Assembly: GCA_021739695.1 (NCBI GenBank)
Contig: JAIPBM010000020.1
Span: 1 to 64,000, forward strand
DNA length: 64,000 nt
Origin: Flavobacteriales bacterium
Lineage (GTDB): Bacteria > Bacteroidota > Bacteroidia > UBA10329
Direction: 5' to 3'
This document shows, piece after piece, positions 47,424 through 59,202 of the stretch. Below the pieces are notes generated by a model. The model made no database searches, was not told the origin of the DNA, and saw only the letters and a program-made list of their open reading frames with translations. The position numbers were made by a program, and so were the translations under genes. Positions within the stretch are counted from its first letter, which is position 1, and each line of letters opens with the position of its first letter.

Positions 47424-48257
47424 GTGATCAGAAAATTAGACATATCGAAATTCAAGTCATTGCACGATTTGCTGCAATCGCAAACTCTTTGGGTTGGTCG
47501 CGTTCGTGCATCTTTGGCTATGATGTTCTTGTTGTTTGGATTCATTACAGCAGCATTCGCTCAAGAACCGAATGACCTTATTACCAAAGGAAACGCAAAG
47601 TACAAGGAAGGTAATTTCGGTGAAGCTGAAATGACCTATCGTGAAGGGCAGGAAGCGGGAGCGGATGCCTTTATTTCGGGCTTCAATTTGGGCGATGCAC
47701 TCTTCAAACAAGAACGATACGAAGAAGCGGCCAGCGCATTTCAGGCGTTGCCAAATCTTACCGAGGACAAGGAACAGAAAGCAGCAGCATTTCACAATTT
47801 GGGTAATGCATACTTAAAGGCCAAGAAATATCCTGAAAGTGTAGACGCCTTTAAACAATCGTTGCGCAATAATCCACAAGATCTGGATACAAAGTATAAT
47901 TTGGCTTACGCCAAACGTATGTTGCAGCAAGAGCAAGAGCAAGAGCAACAGCAGCAAGATCAGAATAAAGACGATCAAAAAGATCAGGAGAAGAAGGACG
48001 ACCAGCAACAGAAGCAAGATCAGCAAAAGCAGGACGAGAAGAAGGATGATGAGCAAAAGCAGGATCAACAGCAACAACAAGATGATCAGCAGCAAGAACA
48101 AAAAGAACAGGAGCAGCCGAAAGAGGGTGAGATTTCCAAAGAAGACGCTGAGCGGATGCTAGATGCGCTGAATCAGGATGAAAAGAAGATCCGCGACCGA
48201 TTGGAAGATCAAAAAGTGAAGAAAGTATCGAAGGGTACTATTGAGAAAGATTGGTAA
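47424..48257 (+). CDS. batC: BatC-like TPR protein with Gln/Asp/Lys-rich tail
   Basis: A 277-aa protein (GTG start) with a signal or anchor segment around residues 28-47 (ASLAMMFLLFGFITAAFAQ), about three TPRs (residues 50-165: FHNLGNAYLKAKKYPESVDAFKQSL) and a 75-residue tail made almost only of Q, D, K and E, ending in a helical KEDAERMLDALNQDEKKIRDRL. The same low-complexity DNA (47930-48110) makes a Leu-only shadow ORF on the other strand. BatC proteins carry such tails, but this one is long. Confidence 0.88.
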   Translation: MIRKLDISKFKSLHDLLQSQTLWVGRVRASLAMMFLLFGFITAAFAQEPNDLITKGNAKYKEGNFGEAEMTYREGQEAGADAFISGFNLGDALFKQERYEEAASAFQALPNLTEDKEQKAAAFHNLGNAYLKAKKYPESVDAFKQSLRNNPQDLDTKYNLAYAKRMLQQEQEQEQQQQDQNKDDQKDQEKKDDQQQKQDQQKQDEKKDDEQKQDQQQQQDDQQQEQKEQEQPKEGEISKEDAERMLDALNQDEKKIRDRLEDQKVKKVSKGTIEKDW

Positions 48258-48295
48258 TGTCAATTATCAATTAAGAACGAACAATTAAAAATTAA

Positions 48296-50110
48296 GTGAG
48301 ACTGAAAGCCACACATCTGATCATGTTTCTGTTGGGAATATTTTTCTCAGGAACTGTCGTGGCCCAGAGTCTGACGGCTTCTGGTCCAAGTCAGGTTCAG
48401 GTTGGGCAACGCTTTCAGGTAACTTGGGAGTTGAATGCCAACGGTTCCAATTTTGTGGCTCCGGAAATAACCGATTTCCAAGTGCTTGGTGGACCAAACC
48501 AAAGCACCAGCATGCAGTTCATTAATGGAAGCATGTCGCAGTCTATTTCCTATTCCTACGTGCTTCGTGCAGCCAAAGAAGGCGACTTTACCATTGCGTC
48601 AGCGAAGATTAAAGTAGGAGGGAACATCATCAGTTCAAACGAATTGAAGATCAATGTATTGAAAGTCGCTTCGCAATCCGCTCAATCTACCGGTGGAGGA
48701 CAGCAACAGCAACAGCAGCAAACGAAAACCGCAACTACTTCAGGAGATGGAAGCGACCTTTTTGCTCGTGTGGAAGTGAGCAAACGATCGGCCTATTTGG
48801 GAGAAAAGATCACAGCCGACCTGAAGATCTATAGTCGTGTTACCATCGTCAATTTTGATGATTGGAAAATGCCATCGTTCGAAGGTTTTTGGATGAAGGA
48901 AACCACCACCAATCAACAAATTCAGCTGCAGAATGAAGTGATTGATGGCGTGATGTATCAAACGGGTCTTATCAAACAGGTGATCTTGTATCCAACAAAG
49001 TCAGGGGAGATAACCATCGATCCTATGGAGTTGAGCGTCATCGTTCGCGAACGCGCTTCTGGAAGAAGTCGATCGGTGTTTGATCAATTCTTTGGTGGAT
49101 ATCAAGATTCCAAACGACCGATCAAGTCCAATTCGGTTACGATCAATGTGAAACCATATCCTGGTGGCAAACCAGCTGATTTCAGTGGCCTTACGGGTAA
49201 TTTGACCATGAAGGCCACTTTGGATAAGCAGGATACGAAATCGAACGAGGCAGTAAATCTTAAAGTGACCGTTAATGGAGATGGAAACCTGTATCAGCTG
49301 CAAGCTCCAAACCTTGAGTTTCCACCCGACATAGAGGTGTACGATCCAAAAACCACTGATAACATCAAGGTTTCTTCAAATGGAATCTCGGGAAGCAGAA
49401 CATTTGAATATGTTCTGATTCCAAGATATGCTGGAGATTTTGAGATCGGACCCTTCTCCATGAGTTACTTTGATGCTGCTTCTGGGACCTTCAAAACCCT
49501 TTCTCAAGAAGCCTTTACGCTCGTGGTTGAAAAAGGCGAAGGTGAAGAGGCTGCTTCGCCTTCGGTGAACATTGCGAATAAAGAGGACATTCGATTGATC
49601 GGTAGCGACATCCGCTACATCAAACAAGGGCAATATCCGATATTGAATGGGTCGCATTTCTTCTATCGGTCGATGCCATTTTACGCTGCCATTTTCGTTC
49701 CGTTGCTGCTGTTCGTGCTGTTTATCGGTTACGTGCAGTTCCAGAAATCGCAAGGAAACGACATGGGCAAACTCAAAAGCAAACGTGCCACTGGTCTTGC
49801 CAAAAAACGACTTACCAAAGCCAAAAAGCTTTGGGATGAGAACAATACGGCTTCGTTCTACGAAGAGGTTTTTAAAGCACTTTCGGATTATGCTGCAGAC
49901 AAATTCGGTATTCCGGTTTCTGCGCTGAGCAAGGATAAGATCCGTTCGGTGCTTGTCGAGAAGAAAGTTCCTGAAGAAACGATCTCTGCGTTTATCGGTG
50001 TGCTAGATAAGACCGAGTTTGCTCGGTTTGCACCAGGTGCCGATAAGCAGATGGGAGGTGTTTATGACGAGGCCTTGAATGCAATTGTAAATGTGGAGAA
50101 CCATGCGTAG
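48296..50110 (+). CDS. batD: BatD-like membrane protein
   Basis: A 604-aa protein (GTG start) with a signal peptide ending GTVVAQ, several Ig-like beta domains (DUF11/BatD type, up to residue about 435; LTASGPSQVQVGQRFQVTWELN starts the first), a Gln-rich linker (QQQQQQ at about 139-146), a membrane helix near 465-485 and a cytoplasmic C-terminus similar to that of the gene at 44298. BatD is thought to span the envelope in the Bat complex. The small ATAAA-rich gap after batC (48258-48295) holds a TCAATTATCAATTAAG-type dispersed repeat. Confidence 0.9.
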   Translation: MRLKATHLIMFLLGIFFSGTVVAQSLTASGPSQVQVGQRFQVTWELNANGSNFVAPEITDFQVLGGPNQSTSMQFINGSMSQSISYSYVLRAAKEGDFTIASAKIKVGGNIISSNELKINVLKVASQSAQSTGGGQQQQQQQTKTATTSGDGSDLFARVEVSKRSAYLGEKITADLKIYSRVTIVNFDDWKMPSFEGFWMKETTTNQQIQLQNEVIDGVMYQTGLIKQVILYPTKSGEITIDPMELSVIVRERASGRSRSVFDQFFGGYQDSKRPIKSNSVTINVKPYPGGKPADFSGLTGNLTMKATLDKQDTKSNEAVNLKVTVNGDGNLYQLQAPNLEFPPDIEVYDPKTTDNIKVSSNGISGSRTFEYVLIPRYAGDFEIGPFSMSYFDAASGTFKTLSQEAFTLVVEKGEGEEAASPSVNIANKEDIRLIGSDIRYIKQGQYPILNGSHFFYRSMPFYAAIFVPLLLFVLFIGYVQFQKSQGNDMGKLKSKRATGLAKKRLTKAKKLWDENNTASFYEEVFKALSDYAADKFGIPVSALSKDKIRSVLVEKKVPEETISAFIGVLDKTEFARFAPGADKQMGGVYDEALNAIVNVENHA

Positions 50111-50861
50111 CATCCGAAACATATTCGTCATTGCGTTGGTGCTTGTCGCCACGGTTGGAAGTGCCCAAGTGGATGCGCTTAAAACTACTGCTGATCAAGC
50201 GTATATTGATGGCAATTACGAAGATGCCATTGCCAGCTACGAAGAGATTCTGGCTCAGCAATACGTTTCAGCAGAAGTGTATTACAACCTTGGTAATGCT
50301 TATTTCAAAGCTGGGAAGGTTGCTTCTTCTGTCTTGAACTTTGAGCGCGCCTTGAAATTGGCTCCCCATGATGATGATATTCAGTTCAATCTGAAGTTGG
50401 CCAATCTCAGTGTAAAGGATAGAATAGAGGAGATGCCGAAGTTGTTCTTCGTAACCTGGTGGGAAGCGCTTCTGAAAACGTTTTCTACCGATGGTTGGGC
50501 TTGGTCAATCATCATTTCTGTTCTGTTGGGGCTTGGAGGTCTGCTGCTCTTTAAATTCTCGAACGAAGAAGGAATGAAACGTTTGACATTCTATACAGCA
50601 CTTATCTCCTTTGTTTGGGCCGGACTTTCTGCCTATGCAGCAGAGAACAATTACAATCATGCAGTGAACGATAATCGGGCGGTAGTATTCATTGCAACCA
50701 TCAACGCCAAGAGTGCTCCAGATCAAAAAGGAAAGGACCTTTTCGTTATCCACGAAGGATTGGTGGTGGAGGTTACCGATCGATTGAATGGATGGTGCCG
50801 TATCAAACTCTCTAATGGAAACGTGGGTTGGATACCTGAGCAAAGCGTGATCGCTGTTTAA
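50103..50861 (+). CDS. batE: BatE-like TPR and SH3 protein
   Basis: A 252-aa protein from ATG 50103, which overlaps the batD stop (ATGCGTAG). Signal peptide to about residue 20, two to three TPRs (residues 25-110), two membrane helices (about 130-180) and a C-terminal bacterial SH3 domain (GLVVEVTDRLNGWCRIKLSNGNVGWIPEQ). Last gene of the bat operon; the phosphoesterase follows with a shared A. Confidence 0.92.
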   Translation: MRSIRNIFVIALVLVATVGSAQVDALKTTADQAYIDGNYEDAIASYEEILAQQYVSAEVYYNLGNAYFKAGKVASSVLNFERALKLAPHDDDIQFNLKLANLSVKDRIEEMPKLFFVTWWEALLKTFSTDGWAWSIIISVLLGLGGLLLFKFSNEEGMKRLTFYTALISFVWAGLSAYAAENNYNHAVNDNRAVVFIATINAKSAPDQKGKDLFVIHEGLVVEVTDRLNGWCRIKLSNGNVGWIPEQSVIAV

Positions 50862-51373
50862 TGAAAAGGATCGGCCTACTATCAGACACACATGGATACA
50901 TCGATCCATCCCTGAAGAAATACCTCGATTCCTGCGATGAGATATGGCATGCGGGAGATATCGGAACACTGGAAGTGACCGATACGCTGGCATCTTGGAA
51001 ACCACTACGGGCCGTATACGGTAATATAGACGGAGATAAATTACGCCTGAGTTTCCCAGAGAATCAATTGTTCGTGTTGGAAGGCGTAAAGGTGCTCATA
51101 ACCCACATTGGCGGTTATCCCGGTAGGTATACGGCACGCGTAAAAGAGCTTATAAGCACGCAACGGCCAAAACTTTACATCTGCGGCCATTCGCACATAC
51201 TTAAGGTAATGCACGATAAGCACTTACATTGCCTGCACATGAATCCTGGTGCCGCGGGCATACACGGATTCCATCAGGTAAAGACCCTCTTGCGCTTTAC
51301 AATAGATGCTGGCGACATCAAAGACCTGGAAGTGATCGAACTGGGAAAACGTGCGGAATTGAAACCGAGCTGA
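50861..51373 (+). CDS. YfcE/MJ0936-type metallophosphoesterase
   Basis: A 170-aa calcineurin-like phosphodiesterase: LLSDTHGYID, HAGDIGT, VYGNIDG, LITHIGGYPG and CGHSHI provide the two-metal site. The family hydrolyses phosphodiester bonds, natural substrates unclear. It starts on the last base of batE (TAATG), so it may be transcribed with bat. Confidence 0.92.
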   Translation: MKRIGLLSDTHGYIDPSLKKYLDSCDEIWHAGDIGTLEVTDTLASWKPLRAVYGNIDGDKLRLSFPENQLFVLEGVKVLITHIGGYPGRYTARVKELISTQRPKLYICGHSHILKVMHDKHLHCLHMNPGAAGIHGFHQVKTLLRFTIDAGDIKDLEVIELGKRAELKPS

Positions 51374-51377
51374 GTTT

Positions 51378-52433
51378 CTATTGATTCAGTGATTTCCCGT
51401 ACTCAATGATCTGTTGGCAGTGCTGCTCTACGCTTAGACCGTTGTCCGTTGCAAATGTTGTTGGAATGGAATAAGTGGTTTTCAGTAGCTGTTGAATAGC
51501 GTTATTCCAATCGTCCAATTCAAACCCGTTCACAACCATCCCCACGGCATCATCCACAATTTCCTTGGCGCCCACCATGTCCGATATGAGTACAGGTGTG
51601 CCACACTGAATGGATTCGCTTATCACTTGCCCAAAAGGTTCGTACAATGCCGGATGGATCAGTGCATCTGCCGCCCAAAGCAGCTCTTCGGGCTTATCGG
51701 CATAGCCCACATACCTAACATTGGGCAGATCGGTGGCCATAGGCTTTACACCGGCCACCACAAGTTCTATCGGTTCATCGCTAAGCCGTTCCATCAGCTT
51801 CAGCAACAGCGGATAGCCCTTGCGCTCGTTTCCCGTGGTCAGAAAAAGCAAGGATTTCTTGGTGTTTGAAAAGCCGTATTTCGTTCGAAGTTCCTGTTTC
51901 TGGGCTTTTCCTTGGGTATGGAACCTTCGGATGTCAATAGGAGGGAGCAACACCTTTATCTTGGCCGCATCCACCTTATAAAGCGTTATCAATTCGTCCT
52001 TCATCATCTGCGAAGCGGCCAAAATGAGCTTGCTCTTGCGGTAGGCTTTCCGATCGAGGTAGGTATTCAGCAGATCAACAGGTGTCGGTAGCCATCGGCC
52101 CAAGGCTTTCAGGTATCCAAGATGGTTTCCGGGGCACAACACAAGATCTTGGTTGGAAGTGCGCCCAAGCGAGAACGAAAGGTCAAAGTTTCCGTTGGGA
52201 ATGATGCGTTCCAAGGCCTTGTCGAAGAAGTAAAGCCGCAAAGGCTTAGGTACGAGCTTCAGGTCAACCTGTTCTACACGGATATGGGGATGTAGCTTCA
52301 CTTCGGGATCGATCTTCGATACCACCAAGGTCACCTCGTGGCCCATCTGCCTGAATTCGTTCAGGTAATTGAAAAGTCGGGTCTCCAAACCACCGTTCCG
52401 AAGCAAGCGATAATGAATAAGCGCTATCCGCAT
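51378..52433 (-). CDS. GT4-type glycosyltransferase
   Basis: A 351-aa GT-B retaining glycosyltransferase. N-terminal Gly motif (HYRLLRNGGLETRLFN) and the C-terminal donor-binding E-x7-E (EPFGQVISESIQCGTPVLISD) are clear. It probably adds a sugar to lipopolysaccharide, exopolysaccharide or a lipid. Stop codon is only 5 bp from the phosphoesterase stop (convergent). Confidence 0.9.
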   Translation of the reverse strand: MRIALIHYRLLRNGGLETRLFNYLNEFRQMGHEVTLVVSKIDPEVKLHPHIRVEQVDLKLVPKPLRLYFFDKALERIIPNGNFDLSFSLGRTSNQDLVLCPGNHLGYLKALGRWLPTPVDLLNTYLDRKAYRKSKLILAASQMMKDELITLYKVDAAKIKVLLPPIDIRRFHTQGKAQKQELRTKYGFSNTKKSLLFLTTGNERKGYPLLLKLMERLSDEPIELVVAGVKPMATDLPNVRYVGYADKPEELLWAADALIHPALYEPFGQVISESIQCGTPVLISDMVGAKEIVDDAVGMVVNGFELDDWNNAIQQLLKTTYSIPTTFATDNGLSVEQHCQQIIEYGKSLNQ

Positions 52434-52501
52434 GCTGCGAATTTAAGCAAGGTATGCGCGCAACTTGGTTTTCTTTCGTAGAATTGAGCGAGCAATTGCC
52501 C

Positions 52502-53464
52502 ATGAAAGACCGCTGGCTAATCATTATGAATCCGCAATCTGCCGATGGCCAGGGCGCCATCAGGTGGAAGCCGGTGCATCAGGAGTTCCTGAGGAATAAT
52601 TTCGACCCTGTAGTGTGGTCTTCTGAGTATAATGGGCACATCGAACAGCTGGTAGAGCGCGCGTGCACCGAAGGCTATCGGAAGATTGCCACCTTTGGTG
52701 GAGATGGATCGCTGAATGCGGCTGTCAACGGGTTGATGATCCAGCGTTCGTGCCCTCCAGAGGAAGTGCTACTGGCGCATTACCCCAGTGGCACGGGCAA
52801 CGACTGGTGCAGGTTCTTCAAGGTTCCCGATAACCCCAAAGCTTGGGTAGATACCATCCATAATAACCTTGTTTTTAAGCATGATCTGGGCCTGATAGAG
52901 CTTATCAAGAACGGAAAGCCTGCCAAACACTATTTTGTGAACATTGCAGGGGTGGCTTACGAGTCCATGTGCGCGGTGCTCATCACCGAATCGCGCAAAA
53001 CCTCCAATCTATTCCAAGGGAAACTGTTCTACGATTTCATTGTGCTCAAAGGGCTGTTCTCGTTCCAAGCGCCAGAGCTCGTTCTCAAGTATAACGGCAT
53101 CACCAGACAGCAGAAGATGTTCAACATGTGCGTGGCCATATGTCGCAATAACGGTGGGGGAATGATTCCGGCACCTTATGCCGATCCGGCTGATGGTATT
53201 TTTGACGTCACAACCTTCGATGATATGTCGAAACTGACCGTTCTTAAAGATTATCCGAAGCTGCGGGCCGGCACCATCTTCAAAAATCCGAAGATCAAAA
53301 GTTTCCGTACCGAGAAGATTGAGATAAGCAAAGTAGGAGGAGCTGATTACGTGGAGGCCGATGGCGAATTCGTAGGAATGACACCTGCCACGTTCACCAT
53401 TCAGAAACAGGCCTTACGTTTTATCATTGGTCAGGTGCCCGAAGCAAAGGAATACCCGTATTAA
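52502..53464 (+). CDS. Diacylglycerol/sphingosine kinase-family lipid kinase
   Basis: A 320-aa lipid kinase of the DAGK_cat (YegS/LCB5) family: IIMNPQSADGQG, ATFGGDGSLNAAVNG and HYPSGTGNDWCRFF. I start at ATG 52502, because MKDRWLIIMNP is the typical N-terminus; the earlier ATG at 52454 adds an atypical extension. A sphingolipid-related role is plausible in Bacteroidota, in keeping with the GH5 gene upstream, but not proven. Confidence 0.9.
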   Translation: MKDRWLIIMNPQSADGQGAIRWKPVHQEFLRNNFDPVVWSSEYNGHIEQLVERACTEGYRKIATFGGDGSLNAAVNGLMIQRSCPPEEVLLAHYPSGTGNDWCRFFKVPDNPKAWVDTIHNNLVFKHDLGLIELIKNGKPAKHYFVNIAGVAYESMCAVLITESRKTSNLFQGKLFYDFIVLKGLFSFQAPELVLKYNGITRQQKMFNMCVAICRNNGGGMIPAPYADPADGIFDVTTFDDMSKLTVLKDYPKLRAGTIFKNPKIKSFRTEKIEISKVGGADYVEADGEFVGMTPATFTIQKQALRFIIGQVPEAKEYPY

Positions 53465-53516
53465 GGATTCTCTCCGTAATTCAAACAGTTTTAAAGAGGA
53501 GTTTTCATTCGCAGCT

Positions 53517-53524
53517 TACTTTTG
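53517..53524 (+). promoter_or_regulatory. -7 box TACTTTTG just before prmC
   Basis: An exact TAnnTTTG match ending four bases before the ATG at 53529; the transcript would start at or near the start codon, so prmC may be leaderless. Confidence 0.45.
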
Positions 53525-53528
53525 CCAC

Positions 53529-54395
53529 ATGCTGCTACCAAAGGATAACTCCATTAGATCGCTGCGCAAGCTGTTCCGCGATCATCTTTCTGATATGTAC
53601 GAGGTGGAAGAGATAGATGCGCTTTGTCGTTATGCCGTACAGGATACCTTGGGTTACGATCCCAATACGGTAGCAGCAGATACCCCAACACTCACAGAGA
53701 GTGATCTTAACCGCGTGATCCCTGTCTTGGACAGACTTATTATCGGAGAGCCTTATCAATACATCATTGGCCACGTGCAATTCCTTGGTTGCAAACTGAA
53801 GGTAGATACCCGCGTGCTCATTCCACGTCCCGAAACAGAAGAGCTCTGCGAGTTGGTGTTGAATGAGAACAACCGAACAGAACAACTCCATGTCATCGAC
53901 CTCGGAACAGGCAGCGGTTGCATTCCCATTGCCCTCAAAAGCAAAGCCCCCGCTTGGAAGGTAGACGCGGTAGAAGTGGACGAAGGCGCTCTTGCCCTTG
54001 CCAAAGAAAACGCCACCCTCAATAACCTCGAAATAGGCTTCCATCAAGTAGATCTACTATCCACTTACGACTTACCACTTTCTACTTACGACTTAATAGT
54101 AAGTAACCCTCCCTACATAGCTCAAAAAGAAGCAGTTGACATATTGGATAACGTACTAGTGCATGAGCCGCATCTCGCACTCTTCATTGCCGATGACGAC
54201 CCCTTGTTGTTCTATCGGAAGATGCTGGATATCGGGCAGCATTCGCTCGCAAAAGGCGGCAAATTCTACTTCGAATTCAACGAACAGTACGGTGCGGAAA
54301 TGCAGGAGTTGATGGAGGAAAAAGGTTATTCCGATATTCGAATTATCAAAGACCTAAGCGGAAAGGATCGGTTTGCGGTGTGTACGAGGAGATGA
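53529..54395 (+). CDS. prmC: Release factor glutamine methyltransferase
   Basis: A 288-aa SAM-dependent methyltransferase that modifies the Gln of the GGQ motif in RF1/RF2. SAM motif VIDLGTGSGCIPIAL; catalytic SNPPYIAQ (NPPY at residues 193-196). Start chosen at ATG 53529, right after the -7 box; the frame is open upstream to 53427, but that extension lies in the kinase gene. The segment before NPPY (LLSTYDLPLSTYDLIV) comes from a short tandem duplication in DNA. Confidence 0.92.
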   Translation: MLLPKDNSIRSLRKLFRDHLSDMYEVEEIDALCRYAVQDTLGYDPNTVAADTPTLTESDLNRVIPVLDRLIIGEPYQYIIGHVQFLGCKLKVDTRVLIPRPETEELCELVLNENNRTEQLHVIDLGTGSGCIPIALKSKAPAWKVDAVEVDEGALALAKENATLNNLEIGFHQVDLLSTYDLPLSTYDLIVSNPPYIAQKEAVDILDNVLVHEPHLALFIADDDPLLFYRKMLDIGQHSLAKGGKFYFEFNEQYGAEMQELMEEKGYSDIRIIKDLSGKDRFAVCTRR

Positions 54396-54397
54396 TA

Positions 54398-58180
<3,783 letters not shown>

Positions 58181-58221
58181 GACCAGTTGTTTTGATTTGG
58201 AACAAAGGTCAATCACTCATT

Positions 58222-58264
58222 TCACAAAGTAAAACCAAAATGTAGCGATTAGTTACAGTTCTAA
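58222..58264 (-). promoter_or_regulatory. Upstream block shared with the 59203-62970 gene
   Basis: TCACAAAGTAAAACCAAA and a GTTACAGTTCTA stretch recur at 63015-63057 with about three in four bases alike, at 41 and 44 bp before the respective ATG. Likely a related promoter region. Confidence 0.55.
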
Positions 58265-58286
58265 GCCATTCCCACCACTCGTACCT

Positions 58287-58341
58287 TAACCAACCATCCA
58301 AACCCTTGCAGCACAAAAGGCGATGGATGGCAAGAGTAGGG
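58287..58341. repeat. Leader copy A (55 bp)
   Basis: TAACCAACCATCCAAACC... to ...GAGTAGGG; 51 of 55 bases equal leader B at 58701-58755. It lies 59 bp before array A. Confidence 0.85.
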
Positions 58342-58400
58342 AGGTAATGGCATGGAGCATATTCCGAAAAACGGTGTCTTCCGAAATCGTAAGCGAGTCT

Positions 58401-58631
58401 GGAAAAATGAAAAGGGAAGATGGAAAAACGAAAAGGGAAGATGGAAAAATGAAAAGAGAAGATGGAAAAATGAAAAAGGGAGATGGAAAAACGAAAAGGG
58501 AAGATGGAAAAACGAAAAGGGAAGATGGAAAAATGAAAAGGGAAGATGGAAAAACGAAAACGGAAGATGGAAAAATGAAAAAGGGAGATGGAAAAACGTT
58601 AACCGAGAAAGGAAAAATAAAAAAGCAAGAC
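58401..58631. repeat. Tandem array A, 21-bp unit, about 9 good plus 2 decayed copies
   Basis: Unit begins GGAAAAAYG, continues AAAAGGG and ends AAGAT; variable at the Y and in copies 3, 4, 8 and 9. The + strand is almost purine-only. Because 21 is divisible by three, long ORFs exist in several frames of both strands; none carries a credible start context, and I do not call a gene. Confidence 0.93.
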
Positions 58632-58700
58632 CCCTGCCAGCGCAAGTGTTCCGTAGGGTCATTTGTGCTGGTCCTCATTCAGGCTTGTGTTCTCATCCGT

Positions 58701-58755
58701 TAACCAACCACCCAAACCCTAGCAGCACAAAAGGCCATGGATGGCATGAGTAGGG
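58701..58755. repeat. Leader copy B (55 bp)
   Basis: TAACCAACCACCCAAACC... to ...GAGTAGGG; 4 mismatches to leader A. It is followed after 86 bp by array B. Confidence 0.85.
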
Positions 58756-58841
58756 CAGCAGTGGCCTGTTTGGATGCTGAAAGGCTTGTGATGCGGACTG
58801 TAGAGCAGCAAAGCAGTTCTGGAAGGAAGTCAGCTTAGTTT

Positions 58842-59009
58842 GGAAACAAACAGTCTCTCCGTGGAGACAAACAGTCTTCCCAAGGAAACAAACAGTCTCT
58901 CCGTGGAGACAAACAGTCTTCCCAAGGAAACAAACAGTCTCTCCGTGGAGACAAACAGTCTTTCCATGGAAACAAACAGTCACTCCATGGAGACAAACTA
59001 ACTTAGAAA
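58842..59009. repeat. Tandem array B, 21-bp units in two alternating types, 7 good plus 1 decayed copy
   Basis: Units alternate between GGAAACAAACAGTCTC... and GGAGACAAACAGTCTT..., so the higher-order period is 42 bp. At each junction the end of one unit and the start of the next form a palindrome (for example TCTCC-GT-GGAGA, TTTCC-AT-GGAAA). Confidence 0.93.
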
Positions 59010-59202
59010 GGAACTAGGCAACGAAGTCCGCGAGACCTTAAAAGAAGACAGCGGAAGACTAAAAGAAACCAAACTGATTCGGAAAGGGCTGTTCAACGAA
59101 CGGTATGAGCAGTGAGGGGAGTTTGGTGTTCTTGTTGTCGAATAAGAAGGGATTAGAAATAAGGCCTTCAAGATTCGTAGAACATGGAAGGCCATAGGAA
59201 AG

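Noticed and set aside
47814-48101. Leu/Ile-rich 95-aa minus-strand ORF
   Set aside because: Shadow of the Gln/Asp/Lys tail of batC.
58323-58753. Long ORFs on both strands over array A (126-133 aa)
   Set aside because: They arise because a 21-bp unit has no stop in several frames; they overlap each other on opposite strands and lack start signals.
58401-59009. CRISPR-like appearance of the two arrays
   Set aside because: Units directly abut without unique spacers and no cas gene is present.
58998-59195. Minus-strand 65-aa ORF after array B, and a plus-strand stretch resembling LRKELGNEVRETLKED
   Set aside because: No start context for either; at most a remnant of an older repeat or gene.
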